64,000 bases of DNA from Prorocentrum cordatum (GCA_963575745.1 CAUYUJ010019860.1:340179-404178); one strand, 5' to 3'; numbered from the stretch's first letter, positions 39,838 through 49,273 are shown. Program-made: numbers and translations. The notes: a model not told the origin generated them from the sequence alone.

Positions 39838-40500
39838 CTACCCTGACCCTACGGATCTGCGTGAGGGGTGCCACCGAATTTCAGAAATGTTGCAAATTCC
39901 ATGTGCTTTTGGACCCTGACCCTCCGGATATGCGGGAGGGGCGCCTTCAGACATGTGGAAAATCCCATCTGTTTTTGGACCCTGACCCTACGGATATGCG
40001 TGAGGGGTGCCGCCGAATCTCAAACATGTGGCAAATCCCATCTGTTTTTGGACCCCGGGCGTGCCACCGAACTTCAGCTATGTGGCGAATCCCATGTGTT
40101 CTTGGACCCTGACCCCGCCGATCTGCGTGAGGTGTGACACCGAATTTCAGAAATGTTGCAAATCCCCTCTGTTTGTGGACCCTGACCCCGCCGATCTGCG
40201 TGAGGGGTGCCAGCGAATTTCAAAAATGTCGCAAATTCTATGGTTTTGCACCCTGACCCCGCCGATCTGCGTGAGGGGTGCCAGCGAATTTCAAAGATGT
40301 GGCAAATCCTATGTGTTTTTGGACCCTGACCCCGCCGATCTGCGTGAGGGGTGGCAGCAAACTCTACAAATGTGGCAAATCCCATGAGTTTTTGGACCCT
40401 GACCCCGCCGATCTGCGTGAGGGGTGCCACCGAATTTCAGAAATGTGGCAAATCCATATGTTTTTGGACCCTGACCCCGCCGATCTGCGTGAGGGGTGTA
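39838..40500 (+). repeat. 73-bp satellite array, about 9-10 copies
   Basis: Units carry GGACCCTGACCCCGCCGATC, TGCGTGAGGGGTGCCACCGA and ATTTCAGAAATGTGGCAAAT. Starts at 40104, 40177, 40248, 40321, 40394 and 40466 give a 71-73 bp period; the first units (39911, 39977, 40050) are more diverged, and one is shortened to 54 bp. Ends about 210 bp before the DinoSL relic of the LINE. Confidence 0.95.
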
Positions 40501-40711
40501 AATTTTTACTCACCCCAGCAATTCAGATCACACGCTCAGGGCGTGCTAAAACTGCCCGTTTGGGCCTCCCCCCCTCGCGCGGTCCATCAACAAGGAACAG
40601 TAGGCAGCAAGAAGCAGAACTGTAACCGTGGAAACTGGAAGCTGCAACTGGCACAGGAAACTGCGAACCTTTGCCCTATAGCCTGGTGGCCCCACAAGGG
40701 GGCCGGCGGGA

Positions 40712-40748
40712 TCCGTAGCCATTTTGGCTCAAGCCATCTTGGCTCAAG
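40712..40748 (+). other. Tandem dinoflagellate spliced-leader relics (one complete, one 5'-shortened)
   Basis: 40712-40733 is identical to the 22-nt DinoSL (D position = T). 40734-40748 reads CCATCTTGGCTCAAG, the last 15 nt of DinoSL with one change. The missing first 7 nt are what is expected when the AG in CCGTAG of an older leader serves as acceptor for a new one. A third, much weaker match may follow (to 40765). Confidence 0.95.
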
Positions 40749-40848
40749 CGCTTTTGGGTTTTGCGCTTGTGGCCAAACCGTAAGCCTACGACAGCCCATC
40801 GCATCAATCCGTGTGCTTCCCGCATACACGGAGCGCAGCGGCCACGCC

Positions 40849-41865
40849 ATGGCATGGTCGACGTCCACCGCGGGGCAACAATGGTGGGCCCCATCAAAGG
40901 AGCACGACTCGCAGGCCTGGTGGTGGCACTGTGGTGCGTGCTCTGGTTGGAACCAGGTCGCGGCCAAGAAGTGCAGGCGGTGCGGCATGAAGAAGAGCTG
41001 GGCGGCGAACCATGGCTCGGGCCTCACCGCCGGTGGCGGCCATGGAGCTGGTGATCCTCCGCCTTGCCCGTGGCACGCAGCTCCGCCGACAGCCGTGCCT
41101 GCGATGGGGACCCAGGACAAAGCGTCTACACGTGCCAAGCATGTTGCGAACGTCCGTCACATCGAGGCTGCCATAGCAGCGTTGCCCGACGGCGACCCTG
41201 CATTCGCGTCTTCGCGGGCTACCCTGCAGGCCCAGCTGACCGCCGAGAAGAAGGCCATCACCTCGACGAAGTCCCTGGCCGCGCAGATCGAGGGCTGCCA
41301 GCAGGCCATCCTCCAGTCCCAGGCGCGGGCGACCGAGCTCCAGACCACCATCGACGAGTCGGTCAAGGAGCTGCAGAACGAGAGCGAGCACGCAGCCTCC
41401 CTCAAGGAGGAGCTCGCGTCCCTCGAGGCCCAACTTGCAGCGGGAGCTGCAGCCACACCTGCCGACTCCATCCAGTCGGCCACGACCGCCTTGACGGGGA
41501 TGCTCAGCGACATGATGGCTTCCCCGGCCGTCCCTCCAGAGCACATCCAGCAGGTCCAGAACCAGGTCAAGGTGCTGCTCGAGGGGGTCCAGCAGATTGC
41601 TGCAGCTGCCCGCAGCATGAGTGCCTCAGCGGCGGTAACCGCTCCGCCCGAAGAGGACGCGGCCATGGGGACATCGCTTACACCAGCGATACGGCCATGG
41701 TCAGATGCCGAGCCCGGGACAGCGAGTGGGGCTGCGCCGATGCCTGCCAATGGCCGCAGACCGCTCCGCGCCAAGACGATTCCCGCCGATGCCCCGCAGT
41801 ACGGCCTCCCGAACGTATCTGGCGTGCCAGTCCCTCACGGGGAGGGGGACGGAGTCGCGGGGTAG
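40849..41865 (+). CDS. LINE ORF1: zinc-finger, coiled-coil RNA-binding-type protein
   Basis: The ATG at 40849, 116 bases after the leader relic, starts MAWSTSTAGQQWWAPSKEHD; the frame is open further upstream only through the satellite. Residues about 24-50 form a RanBP2-like finger WWHCGACSGWNQVAAKKCRR followed by CGMKK (CxxC-x10-CxxC). A long helical region follows (VANVRHIEAAIAALPDGDPA, LQAQLTAEKKAITSTKSLAA, LQTTIDESVKELQNESEHAA, LKEELASLEAQLAAGAAAT), a likely coiled coil for multimerisation. The tail is proline/alanine rich, with a stop at 41865. ORF1 proteins of LINEs bind the element RNA. ORF2 begins in the -1 phase with no gap, so it may be reached by frameshift or reinitiation. Confidence 0.8.
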   Translation: MAWSTSTAGQQWWAPSKEHDSQAWWWHCGACSGWNQVAAKKCRRCGMKKSWAANHGSGLTAGGGHGAGDPPPCPWHAAPPTAVPAMGTQDKASTRAKHVANVRHIEAAIAALPDGDPAFASSRATLQAQLTAEKKAITSTKSLAAQIEGCQQAILQSQARATELQTTIDESVKELQNESEHAASLKEELASLEAQLAAGAAATPADSIQSATTALTGMLSDMMASPAVPPEHIQQVQNQVKVLLEGVQQIAAAARSMSASAAVTAPPEEDAAMGTSLTPAIRPWSDAEPGTASGAAPMPANGRRPLRAKTIPADAPQYGLPNVSGVPVPHGEGDGVAG

Positions 41866-43691
41866 AGCCTCCGTCCACAGGGGACCCGGCGGTGGACACT
41901 ACGCCTAATACCAACCAGTCGACATCGACGCAATACCTGCGCGTTGCCACCGCCAACGTCCGCACCCTCAACAATGGGAAGTACGATAACGAATGCATGA
42001 CTTCTGCAGGTGTTGCGGCTTTGGGACGAGCCCAGCTCCTCGAAATCCAATTCGCCAGCGTTGGCGCTGACATTGTATGCGTACAAGAAGGTCGCTCTCC
42101 CTGTGCTCAGGTGAAGAGTGGCATCCACTACTCCATGCTCATCGCTGCTGCCGATGCGGGCCAATTCGGCGTGCAGATTTGGATAAAGCATGGCCTGAAG
42201 CACACAGCCATTTTCTCTCATGAGGTTTCACCTCGATTGGTCATCCAAGTTGTGGCCCTTGCCAACGGTGCGACGGTGTCCGTACTGAGCGCGCATGCCC
42301 CCATCGAGGCGGTGCCAGACTCGGCCAAGTGCGTCTTCTGGGACGCCATGGCTCATTGGACATTGTGGCTGAAGTCAAGATGGCCCTCCACGTATCTCAT
42401 TATCGGCATTGACGCTAACGCACGCGTCGGGTCGGTGCCCGCGGACAGCATCGGCCAGTGCATGCCGTCCACTGAGAACCACAACGGCTCCCTGCTCAGG
42501 CATTTTCTGGGCGAGGCGAGCCCGGGCATACGGGCTCTTAACACATTCGCTGGAGGTGGCTACACATGGCGATCCGCGCATCAGACCACAGCCCGCATAG
42601 ACTACATCCTGTCGGATGCGGACGTGCCCTGGGAGGCTGCCCCCCCGCGCGTGCTCGATGACGTTGAGCTGGCCACCAGCGGTTGCGAGGACCACAGGGC
42701 AGTCCTCGCCACCGTCATCGTGGCAGGAACGGACACCAGTGTCCAGCCCAAGCCTGCCATGAAGATCAGTGTCAACAAGGCTAACCTCACGGACCCACGG
42801 TGCGTCCAAGCCTTCCAGGATTCCCTCTGGCGCGCGGTCCCAGAGGTCACCGGCGCCCTGAATGCCGACGCCAAGCTCGAGCGAGTCATCGAGGTGGTAA
42901 AGAACGCTGCCACGAACGCCTTCGGTCCTGCTCCTAAGGTTCCGCGCCAACCGTGGATCACGCAGCGTACGTGGGCGTTGCTACGGCCGTTGCCCATGCT
43001 GCGACGCGCCATGTTCGACCTGAAGCGCCTCGTGAACAAGCAGCTGGTGCGCTACGCCTGGCTGGGGTGGAGGTCGCTCTTCAGTCGCGCATTTGTTCCT
43101 GACGATGTTCGGGCGCATGCCCCTCCCGCCACCGCCCGCCCCCGCGGCCGAGAGGGCCGCGAAGTGGCGGCGGTTGGCGGTCCGCCGCGCCGTGCGACCC
43201 AACCTGGTGGGCGGGGCGACGGGCACCGCGCTGGAGGAGCGGGAGCGGACCGCCACGTCGGTCGGCCGTTTGCCCGACCAACGTCCCTGGGGCCCCGCAG
43301 GCCCGGGCCAGCGGAGCTGCCATTGGGGACACCGCAGCCTGATCGGCCGCGCACCGACTCCGTGATATGTGCGACTGCCTCCCCAGCCGAGTCCAGGGCA
43401 GAAGCCCTTCATAGCAATGGCGGGCCTGCCTGCGCGGGCATCGCCAAGGGGCAGGCCCGTGGCGGACCGGCCGCAGGGAGCCGCCCACCGAGAGCAACGC
43501 ACTCTCGCGGTGACCAACCAGACTGCGCTGGTTGGCGAGCCCTGGCAGAGGCAGCCGCCGTGCGGCGCATTGCTGTCAAGCTCAAAATGGCCGTCCAGCA
43601 GTGCTGGCAAGGACTCGACAAGGCCCATCGAGCCATACGGGGAATGGTCATCGACGACAAGCGGCACTTCATGCACGACATGGCGTGGATT
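41866..43691 (+). CDS. LINE ORF2 N-terminal part: APE-type endonuclease (ORF interrupted downstream)
   Basis: From about 41937: YLRVATANVRTLNNG (Asn), ADIVCVQEGR (Glu), SVLSAHAPIEAV, YLIIGIDANARVGS (Asp/Asn), TTARIDYILSDADVPW (Asp) and TSGCEDHRAVLATVIV (Asp-His), the complete catalytic set of APE-like endonucleases that nick target DNA for priming. A linker to RT follows (KISVNKANLTDPRCVQAFQD, PWITQRTWALLRPLPMLRRA). Between about 43100 and 43560 the frame becomes Arg/Pro/Gly-rich and may be out of phase, returning to sense at AVRRIAVKLKMAVQQCWQGL and DKRHFMHDMAWIWR. The frame is ended by a TAG inside the 147-bp insertion. Confidence 0.8.
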
Positions 43692-43838
43692 TGGAGGTAG
43701 GAAAAGGGTATGGTGTAAAGGGGTGTGGTGCTAATTTTAAGTAAAGGGGACTCTGGCGATGTTATTTGTCGCAGATAGCATGGCCATTTCCACGATTGGC
43801 ACCATACCCCTTTATGCCACACCCCTTTCCGACCTCCA
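43692..43838. mobile_element. 147-bp foldback (MITE-like) element in LINE ORF2
   Basis: Ends are inverted repeats of about 40 bp: TGGAGGTAGGAAAAGGGTAT on the left against CACCCCTTTCCGACCTCCA on the right, differing by a few transitions, with a roughly 65-bp centre. It introduces in-frame stops, but its length (49 codons) keeps the flanking frame: MAWIW upstream and EWKAACANERSDSKESYRIV downstream are in the same phase. No clear target duplication (ATT left, GAG right). Confidence 0.8.
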
Positions 43839-46346
43839 GAGTGGAAGGCGGCGTGCGCGAATGAGCGCAGCGACAGCAAGGAGTCGTACCGCATCGTGCG
43901 CCTCCTGGGCGGCTTCAAGCCTCGTGCCATCGAGGCGATTGCGAACAAGGACGGCTCGCTAGCGAAGACCCCGGCGGAGCGAGCGGACCGGTGGATCGAG
44001 CACTTCACCGAGCTCTTCGCCGGCTACACCCTCCCGTCGTGGAGGGACACGAAGACTGAGCACCCGGGGCCTCGCTCGACAGGGGCCTTCAACCCGACCC
44101 TCGCGCAGGTCGACGCGAAGATACAAGCGCTTGGTGGTGGCAAGGCCCAGGGGCCTGATGGATTGCCCCCTGGTGTGATCAAGGCGGGAGGCTGCCCCAT
44201 GGCCGTCTTCGTCCATTCGATCGTCAATGACATGGTGGTCACACGGTCCTGGCCAGCCCGCTGGAAGGGGGGCCGCATAGCCACGCCGTGGAAACGGAAA
44301 GGCTCCCCCAAAGAGTGCAATGACCACCGCGGCCTCCTGGTCGCCGACAGCATGGCCAAACTCCCAGTAGGGCTTCTGAAGGACGAGATCATGCCGATCG
44401 CCAACGGGAAGCTGCCTGAGACGCAGTACGGGGGCAAGCCGGGCGGAGGCACAGACTTTCCATCCCACACCCTGCGGCTGCTTACAGAGTTCGCGGACGC
44501 GAGCTCCATGTCCTGGTGCATTGTCTTTTTTGACCTGACGCAGGCATTCGACCGGGTTATCCGGGAGATCGTCTACGGTTGGCCGCCATGCCCGGGCCCC
44601 CAATGGGCTCGCGATGCGGCTCGTGCAGGCTACCTCCGCCAGTGCGGCCTGACGGTCAGAGCTGCCGTCAAGGTGGTGTCCCACATTGATAAGCGGGGGT
44701 CGGTGCTCGAGCGCTGGAACATTGACCCGACGGTCATAGCGCTCACGCAGAATCTCCATGATCGCGCCTGGTGCGCAGTTGAAGGGGCTGAGCGAGTGGT
44801 CGTCACAACCACGGGCGGCCGCCAAGGCTGCAAACTGGGTGGGCTCATCTTCTGCTGCGTATACGAGGAGGCCCTTGCAGCAGTACGCAGTGCCCTCAAG
44901 AAAGCCGGCATTGCCCTTGTGCTGAACACTGCCAAGGGCATCCCCTTCTGGACCTCGGCTGAGAACGGCGACGCCGTGAACCTCACGGTTGAAGTCACAT
45001 ACGTCGATGATGAGGCGATCGCCGTAGTCACCCGTTCCTCCACCCAGCTCCGCGAGGCCATCGGCACGGTGACCAACCTTTACGCCAAGGTATTCGCCGA
45101 GTTCGGCCTGCGCATCAACTGGAAGAAGGGCAAGAGCGAAGCTATCGTCCGCTGCCGCGACCCGGGTGCCACGAAAGTCGTTGCTGAGCTGAGGTCTGAG
45201 GGCGGCCTCCGCATCCCGCTCGACGACGGAACTACCGCCATGCACGTAGTTGATGGGTACCAGCACCTCGGCGGCGTGATCTCCGCCAGCGGGAGCATGG
45301 TGCCAGAGGCCCGGCAGCGAGCCTCCTCGGCTATGTCCGCCTACTCCCCGATCGCGTCCAAGGTGTTCTCCTCGGACGTCATCGGTACCACCATGAAGCT
45401 CCACCTGCTCCACAGCCTGGTCCTGTCGAGACTGCTGTACAACGTCGCCATATGGACAATGTCCCCCGCGGCTCTCAAGCAGATCAACGGTCCCTACATG
45501 CGTGCCCTGAGACGCATTGCTGGCGATATGAAGGCTGGGCATGCGCCTGCCTTCTCGAACCTCGCAGTCCGCCAGAGGCTGGATGTACCGTCCATCGACT
45601 GCCTCGTTCTGCGAAAGCGCCTCCGCTACTACCACCGACTGGTGGCCCATCAGCCCTCCGCGGTGTGGGCCCTTATGCAGGCGCGCCCGCGAGGGCGGCC
45701 CCTGCCGTATGTTGCGCAGGTGATCGTGGACCTCAACCTACTCCGGCGCCTGGCGCCTGAGTTGGACGCCATGCCTGGCTGCACCGAGGCTCCCAGCATG
45801 TGGATGTCTCGCATGAGAGAAAACGACTGGACCTCGATTGTACAGCGAGTCCTCTTCTGTGAGTCGTCGCTGGACAAAGTGGCCGTACAAGGCTGCCACG
45901 CCCCGCCGGGTGTACAGTTCCGGTGTGATAGGTGCGACGCCAGCTTCCCGACCAACAAGGCGTTGTTACAGCATAAGCGGATCGCTCATAAGCAAACTGC
46001 TCCTATCAAGGCGTTCATTGACGATTCGGGCGTGTGCCCCGCGTGTAAAACAGACTTTTTGGAGCGGCACCGCGTCATACGACACGTGTCTGATAGCCGC
46101 CGCCCGGCTTGCCGCACCCAGATCACGTCGACTTTGCCAGTACAGAGCCCAGAATTGGTGGCAGCGTGTGAGGCCCGCGACAACGAGCGAGTCAGGCTAG
46201 CCAGACGAGCTGGCTCGACCCACATCCTGGCGGCCGGCCAAGCGGTCACAGCCGCAGGCCGCCGCATAGGACGTGCTACAAAATTCGCCGGCCCAACGGG
46301 CCAGAGGCGTGCTAAGATCTCCGGTAACTGGTTAACAATTCTCTAG
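43839..46346 (+). CDS. LINE ORF2 C-terminal part: reverse transcriptase with C-terminal zinc fingers
   Basis: The frame reopens at EWKAACANERSDSKESYRIV. RT motifs in order: LGGGKAQGPDGLPPGVIKAG (fingers), HRGLLVADSMAKL, CIVFFDLTQAFDRVI (motif A), TGGRQGCKLGGLIFC (motif B), LTVEVTYVDDEAIAV (YVDD), LRINWKKGKSEAIV, HVVDGYQHLGGVISASGSMV (thumb). The C-terminus has a C2H2 finger CDRCDASFPTNKALLQHKRI followed by CPACKTDFLERHRVIRH, typical of LINE nucleic-acid-binding tails. The stop is at 46346. All catalytic residues are present. Separated from its endonuclease only by the foldback element. Confidence 0.9.
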   Translation, partial: EWKAACANERSDSKESYRIVRLLGGFKPRAIEAIANKDGSLAKTPAERADRWIEHFTELFAGYTLPSWRDTKTEHPGPRSTGAFNPTLAQVDAKIQALGGGKAQGPDGLPPGVIKAGGCPMAVFVHSIVNDMVVTRSWPARWKGGRIATPWKRKGSPKECNDHRGLLVADSMAKLPVGLLKDEIMPIANGKLPETQYGGKPGGGTDFPSHTLRLLTEFADASSMSWCIVFFDLTQAFDRVIREIVYGWPPCPGPQWARDAARAGYLRQCGLTVRAAVKVVSHIDKRGSVLERWNIDPTVIALTQNLHDRAWCAVEGAERVVVTTTGGRQGCKLGGLIFCCVYEEALAAVRSALKKAGIALVLNTAKGIPFWTSAENGDAVNLTVEVTYVDDEAIAVVTRSSTQLREAIGTVTNLYAKVFAEFGLRINWKKGKSEAIVRCRDPGATKVVAELRSEGGLRIPLDDGTTAMHVVDGYQHLGGVISASGSMVPEARQRASSAMSAYSPIASKVFSSDVIGTTMKLHLLHSLVLSRLLYNVAIWTMSPAALKQINGPYMRALRRIAGDMKAGHAPAFSNLAVRQRLDVPSIDCLVLRKRLRYYHRLVAHQPSAVWALMQARPRGRPLPYVAQVIVDLNLLRRLAPELDAMPGCTEAPSMWMSRMRENDWTSIVQRVLFCESSLDKVAVQGCHAPPGVQFRCDRCDASFPTNKALLQHKRIAHKQTAPIKAFIDDSGVCPACKTDFLERHRVIRHVSDSRRPACRTQITSTLPVQSPELVAACEARDNERVRLARRAGSTHILAAGQAVTAAGRRIGRATKFAGPTGQRRAKISGNWLTIL

Positions 46347-47112
46347 TTCGCGCGCGCGGGGCGGCCCCTGGGGGTCCACGGACGAAAAGTACCCGGGCAA
46401 GGTCCTGAGAGAGTCCCGGGAGGAGTCCCCCAGAGCGCTCCAGGAGCGCTCCATGAGCGCACCAACAGGGCTCCGAGACGTCCCCGAGAGCCCCAAGAAA
46501 GGCCAAGAGGCCCCCAAGAGGCCCCCAAGATGGTACACGAGGGGTCCGACATGCCACAAGATCGCTCCAAGACGCCCAAGATAGCCCCCAGACGCCCCAA
46601 GAGGCCTCCAAGAGCACTCCCAAGAGGGCCCCCGGAGGCAAAATTCATTGTTTTTCCTTAGGTTTTTGAGAGATTTTGGAGCTTCCACCTTTTCGGTTCC
46701 CGACGCCCCAAGACGGCCCCAGAGGCCCCCAAGATCGCCCCAAGAGGGCCCAAGAGGCCCCCAAGAGGGCCCCAAGATGGCCCAAGAGGGCTCGAAGACG
46801 GCCCAAGAAGCCTCCAAGACGGTCCAAGAGGGCCCCAAGAACACCCCCAAAGGGGCCCCAGAGAGGGAACACGAAACAAAATTTCAAGCCCTCGGCCCTA
46901 AGAAGCCCCTACGAGGCCCCAAGAGGCCCCTAAGAGGCCCCAAAAGGCCCCCACGAGGCCCTCAGGAGGCCCCCAAGAGTCCCCCAAGCGGTCCCAGGAG
47001 GCCCCCCAAATGCCCCCCCGAGCGCCCCAGGAGTCCCCCAAGCGGCCCCAAGAACCCCCAAAGCGCCGCTTGACACCAGGCCCTCGGGCAAACGGCAGAC
47101 ATGAGACCGTAT
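46347..47112 (+). repeat. LINE 3' region with CCAAGAGGCCCC minisatellite
   Basis: 46490-47075 is a degenerate 10-14 bp tandem built on CCAAGAGGCCCC and CCCCAAGA, with a short AT-richer island at 46640-46690. It keeps frames open on both strands (SWGPLG-type repeats), which are not genes. The end is set by the candidate target duplication at 47113. Confidence 0.7.
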
Positions 47113-47263
47113 GGGCCGGCGGAATGAGCGAAGCGACTAAATAAATGCAGTATTTACGAATCACTTGAGACTCCTTCAGGGAATTCCTCGCCGCTCAAAC
47201 ACAAACGACCCTCATTCACCAAAAAGAACACATGCACTACTACACGGCACTTGAAACAATTAC

Positions 47264-48105
47264 ATGGACCCAACAGCAGCGCACACACAGCTAACAACGA
47301 GCGACCACGCCCAGACAGAGGGCCCGACAAGGACAATACCGAACGCACAACAGACACACCGACCAACCACCACAGCCCAACTTCGGCACCACTCCCGACC
47401 ACGCAGCCTGCGCCGACAGGGAGACGAAGACGCTCATAGACAGCATCCCCGAAGCATACCACGACGACGTACAGGCAGAAAGCAGACCAGGTGCTACGCC
47501 TCTGGAAGTGGGAGCATGGACCACATCCAAGACAGCAGACATCAGGGAGCTGGCCTCACAAATCCTGGCGGTCGAGAAAGATGGACAAAAAGCTGATCAC
47601 CTACGACACAACATACGAGTCATCAAGAGACAACTGCTCGACCGAACGCCAGAGCACGAACGACTGCAATAGATCCGACAACTGAAAGACGAATACACGG
47701 CGTGCCCCTGAATTTCGGCAGTCACACTCAAACAAGCACAACAGCGACACGACGACAACGTACGAGCACCATCACCCCGAGCACAAGACATCCAGCTCGG
47801 CAAATACCCAAATGAAACAAACACCACTACAACCACTCAATACTCAGCCAGCAAGCAACGACAAGCAGGACGAAACACTCAGACTAAAGACGCTCTCCCA
47901 AAAAACACTCGACGACCTACAAACTAGCGACAGACATGATGATCCAAGAACTTCGAGAGGACAACGGACACAGTACCAGCGACCCACACACATACAACAA
48001 CGACTCATCAACGCTGAAGACGCAATACAGCAGTTACAAACGGCCAACGACTACCTGTCAAATGACTTTCATGAGACACGAGCGCGAGTTCAAGCACTAC
48101 AGTAA
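47264..48105 (+). pseudogene. A/C-rich coding remnant, coiled-coil-like, unknown
   Basis: In a plus-strand frame, from about 47385: FGTTPDHAACADRETKTLID, SIPEAYHDDVQAESRPGATP, LEVGAWTTSKTADIRELASQ, ILAVEKDGQKADHLRHNIRV and IKRQLLDRTPEHERL, then a TAG and IRQLKDEYTACP with a stop. A second block in another frame (47812-48105) reads HIQQRLINAEDAIQQLQTAN and DYLSNDFHETRARVQALQ, with a stop at 48105. Both look like helical, coiled-coil protein sequence. The composition (A and C rich) matches 39201-39727 on the other side of the LINE. No family recognised. Confidence 0.45.
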
Positions 48106-48114
48106 GCAGAGCTA

Positions 48115-48425
48115 CAACTCCAGGCAAAGAGTTGACCGAAACCCCGTCTGCCGACGGCGAATCTGTATTTCTGCGTGGGCATCCGTGAAGGGATAACGAC
48201 CGTATCCCCACGAACAATCCTCGTGAGATCAATCGAAATGATTGCTGCATCTCTCATCTGTGGCCCCTTCCTCCGAAGGCGGGTCCCACATGCCAAACAA
48301 TCCACATCTTGTCTTCCGGTTCGGATCAACGAACACATGCTGTGTACGATCAGCCTCAATTCGCGATATCTTGAAATGCTGCATGCGCGGCGGGAAACCT
48401 CCTCATCCAAATCGGGGAGACGCGG
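48115..48425 (-). pseudogene. Orphan coding remnant with one in-frame stop
   Basis: One minus-strand frame reads RMQHFKISRIEADRTQHVFV, DPNRKTRCGLFGMWDPPSEE and GATDERCSNHFD, a TGA, then SHEDCSWGYGRYPFTDAHAE and IQIRRRQTG. The composition is that of a folded protein (C, W, H, F spread evenly). Other frames on both strands are also open here, so coding status rests on peptide appearance only. No family recognised. Confidence 0.35.
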
Positions 48426-48429
48426 CGCA

Positions 48430-48746
48430 GACAGGCACATCAACGGAATGTAGGGATGTAAGTGAAGCTAGGGACTCATGCTTGACCCTCGACGCCTAGG
48501 AGAAGGAGGAAGAGGGGGAGCAGGAGGAGAAGGAGAAGAGCAGTGGACAGCAGAGGAAAGAGGAGGGAGGCAGGAAACGGAGGAGAGTCCATGAGCGCGG
48601 AGCCTCGCTGGAACGGCACCCAGGCCGCCGCCGCGGGCCCGGGAGAGGAAAGGCCCGGGGTTCTTGGGGAGGAGGGGTGGCGAAATCTCTCCCGCTGTTC
48701 CTCCCCACCTCCCTCCACCCTCGGCAGTCTCTTAAGCCTTCCCCTC
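48430..48746. other. Flank of the young copia insertion: GAGGAG-rich, then GC-rich DNA
   Basis: No gene recognised. A GGAGAAGGAGG tract lies at 48500-48590. The pyrimidine-rich CTTCCCCTCCTCTT next to the LTR is the insertion target. Confidence 0.5.
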
Positions 48747-48751
48747 CTCTT

Positions 48752-48934
48752 TGTCAGTGCAGTTCTTTTAACTCGGACTGCGCGGCAGTCAAAACTGCGG
48801 GTGCGTCCCAGGGCCCTAGGACTAGGGCCAAAACAGCGGCGGGCAGCGTGCATGCCACAAAACAAGACAAGCGTGTATATCATGCACACACGGTGACACG
48901 GGCGGCAGAGGGGCAGGGGAGTGCACTCTTCACA
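48752..48934 (-). repeat. 3' LTR of the 11-kb copia element
   Basis: On the minus strand it starts TGTGAAGAGTGCACTCC and ends GCACTGACA. 181 of 183 positions match the other LTR. Unusually short for a copia LTR. Confidence 0.95.
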
Positions 48935-49023
48935 ACACTGGGTGAGTACAATGCTGCCCCGATGCCGCTCCCTTCGAAAGGGAAACGCTGCACGCAATTA
49001 TAATGTATATCAGCCCACAGGCC

Positions 49024-49225
49024 GAAACACCTCAAGCGAATGCGGCCTGAGGCTCAAGATATAAATATAAAATATGAATGTCTAGATTCACTAATCCAGA
49101 CTGTCAACTCAAAGGATATGCATGAAACACCTCAAGCAAAGTGCGGCCTGAGGCTCAAAATATAAATACAAGAATATGAATGTCTGGATCCACTATTCCA
49201 GACTATCAACTCACAGGATATGCAT
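49024..49225. repeat. Tandem duplication (about 100 bp x 2) in the copia 3' untranslated region
   Basis: Two copies starting GAAACACCTCAAGC at 49024 and 49124 and ending GGATATGCAT, with the AT-rich middle diverged. Contains CCTCAAGC...GGCCTGAGGC, a possible hairpin. Confidence 0.9.
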
Positions 49226-49273
49226 ACATCACCGTAGCCCTCACTAGGTCCATCAGCAGCCGCAATCAGGACT

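Larger units (their letters stand above)
40710..47112 (+). mobile_element. LINE-type non-LTR retrotransposon with a DinoSL relic at its 5' end
   Basis: Order: spliced-leader relic (40712), ORF1 with zinc finger (40849-41865), then a single long ORF2 with APE endonuclease, reverse transcriptase and C-terminal zinc fingers (about 41866-46346), and an 800-bp GC-rich minisatellite 3' region. ORF2 is split by a 147-bp foldback element. A candidate 10-bp target duplication, GGGCCGGCGG, lies at 40700-40709 and 47113-47122. No poly(A) tail is seen. Apart from the foldback, domains are well preserved and ORF2 stays in one frame over 4.4 kb, except that a possible frame change near 43100-43600 gives an Arg/Pro-rich segment. 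Confidence 0.85.

Noticed and set aside
39838-40500. CRISPR-like array
   Set aside because: The 73-bp units abut head to tail with no unique spacers, and the DNA is eukaryotic; it is a satellite. The same holds for the 101-bp and 87-bp arrays.
41064-41865. N-terminal 260 codons of the frame that later encodes the LINE endonuclease
   Set aside because: This part is the out-of-phase shadow of ORF1 (Arg/Pro/His-rich); real ORF2 sense starts near 41870-41940.
46343-47073. Frames reading SWGPLGPSWG and GPKRPLRGPKRP on opposite strands
   Set aside because: Degenerate CCAAGAGGCCCC minisatellite in the LINE 3' region, open on both strands.
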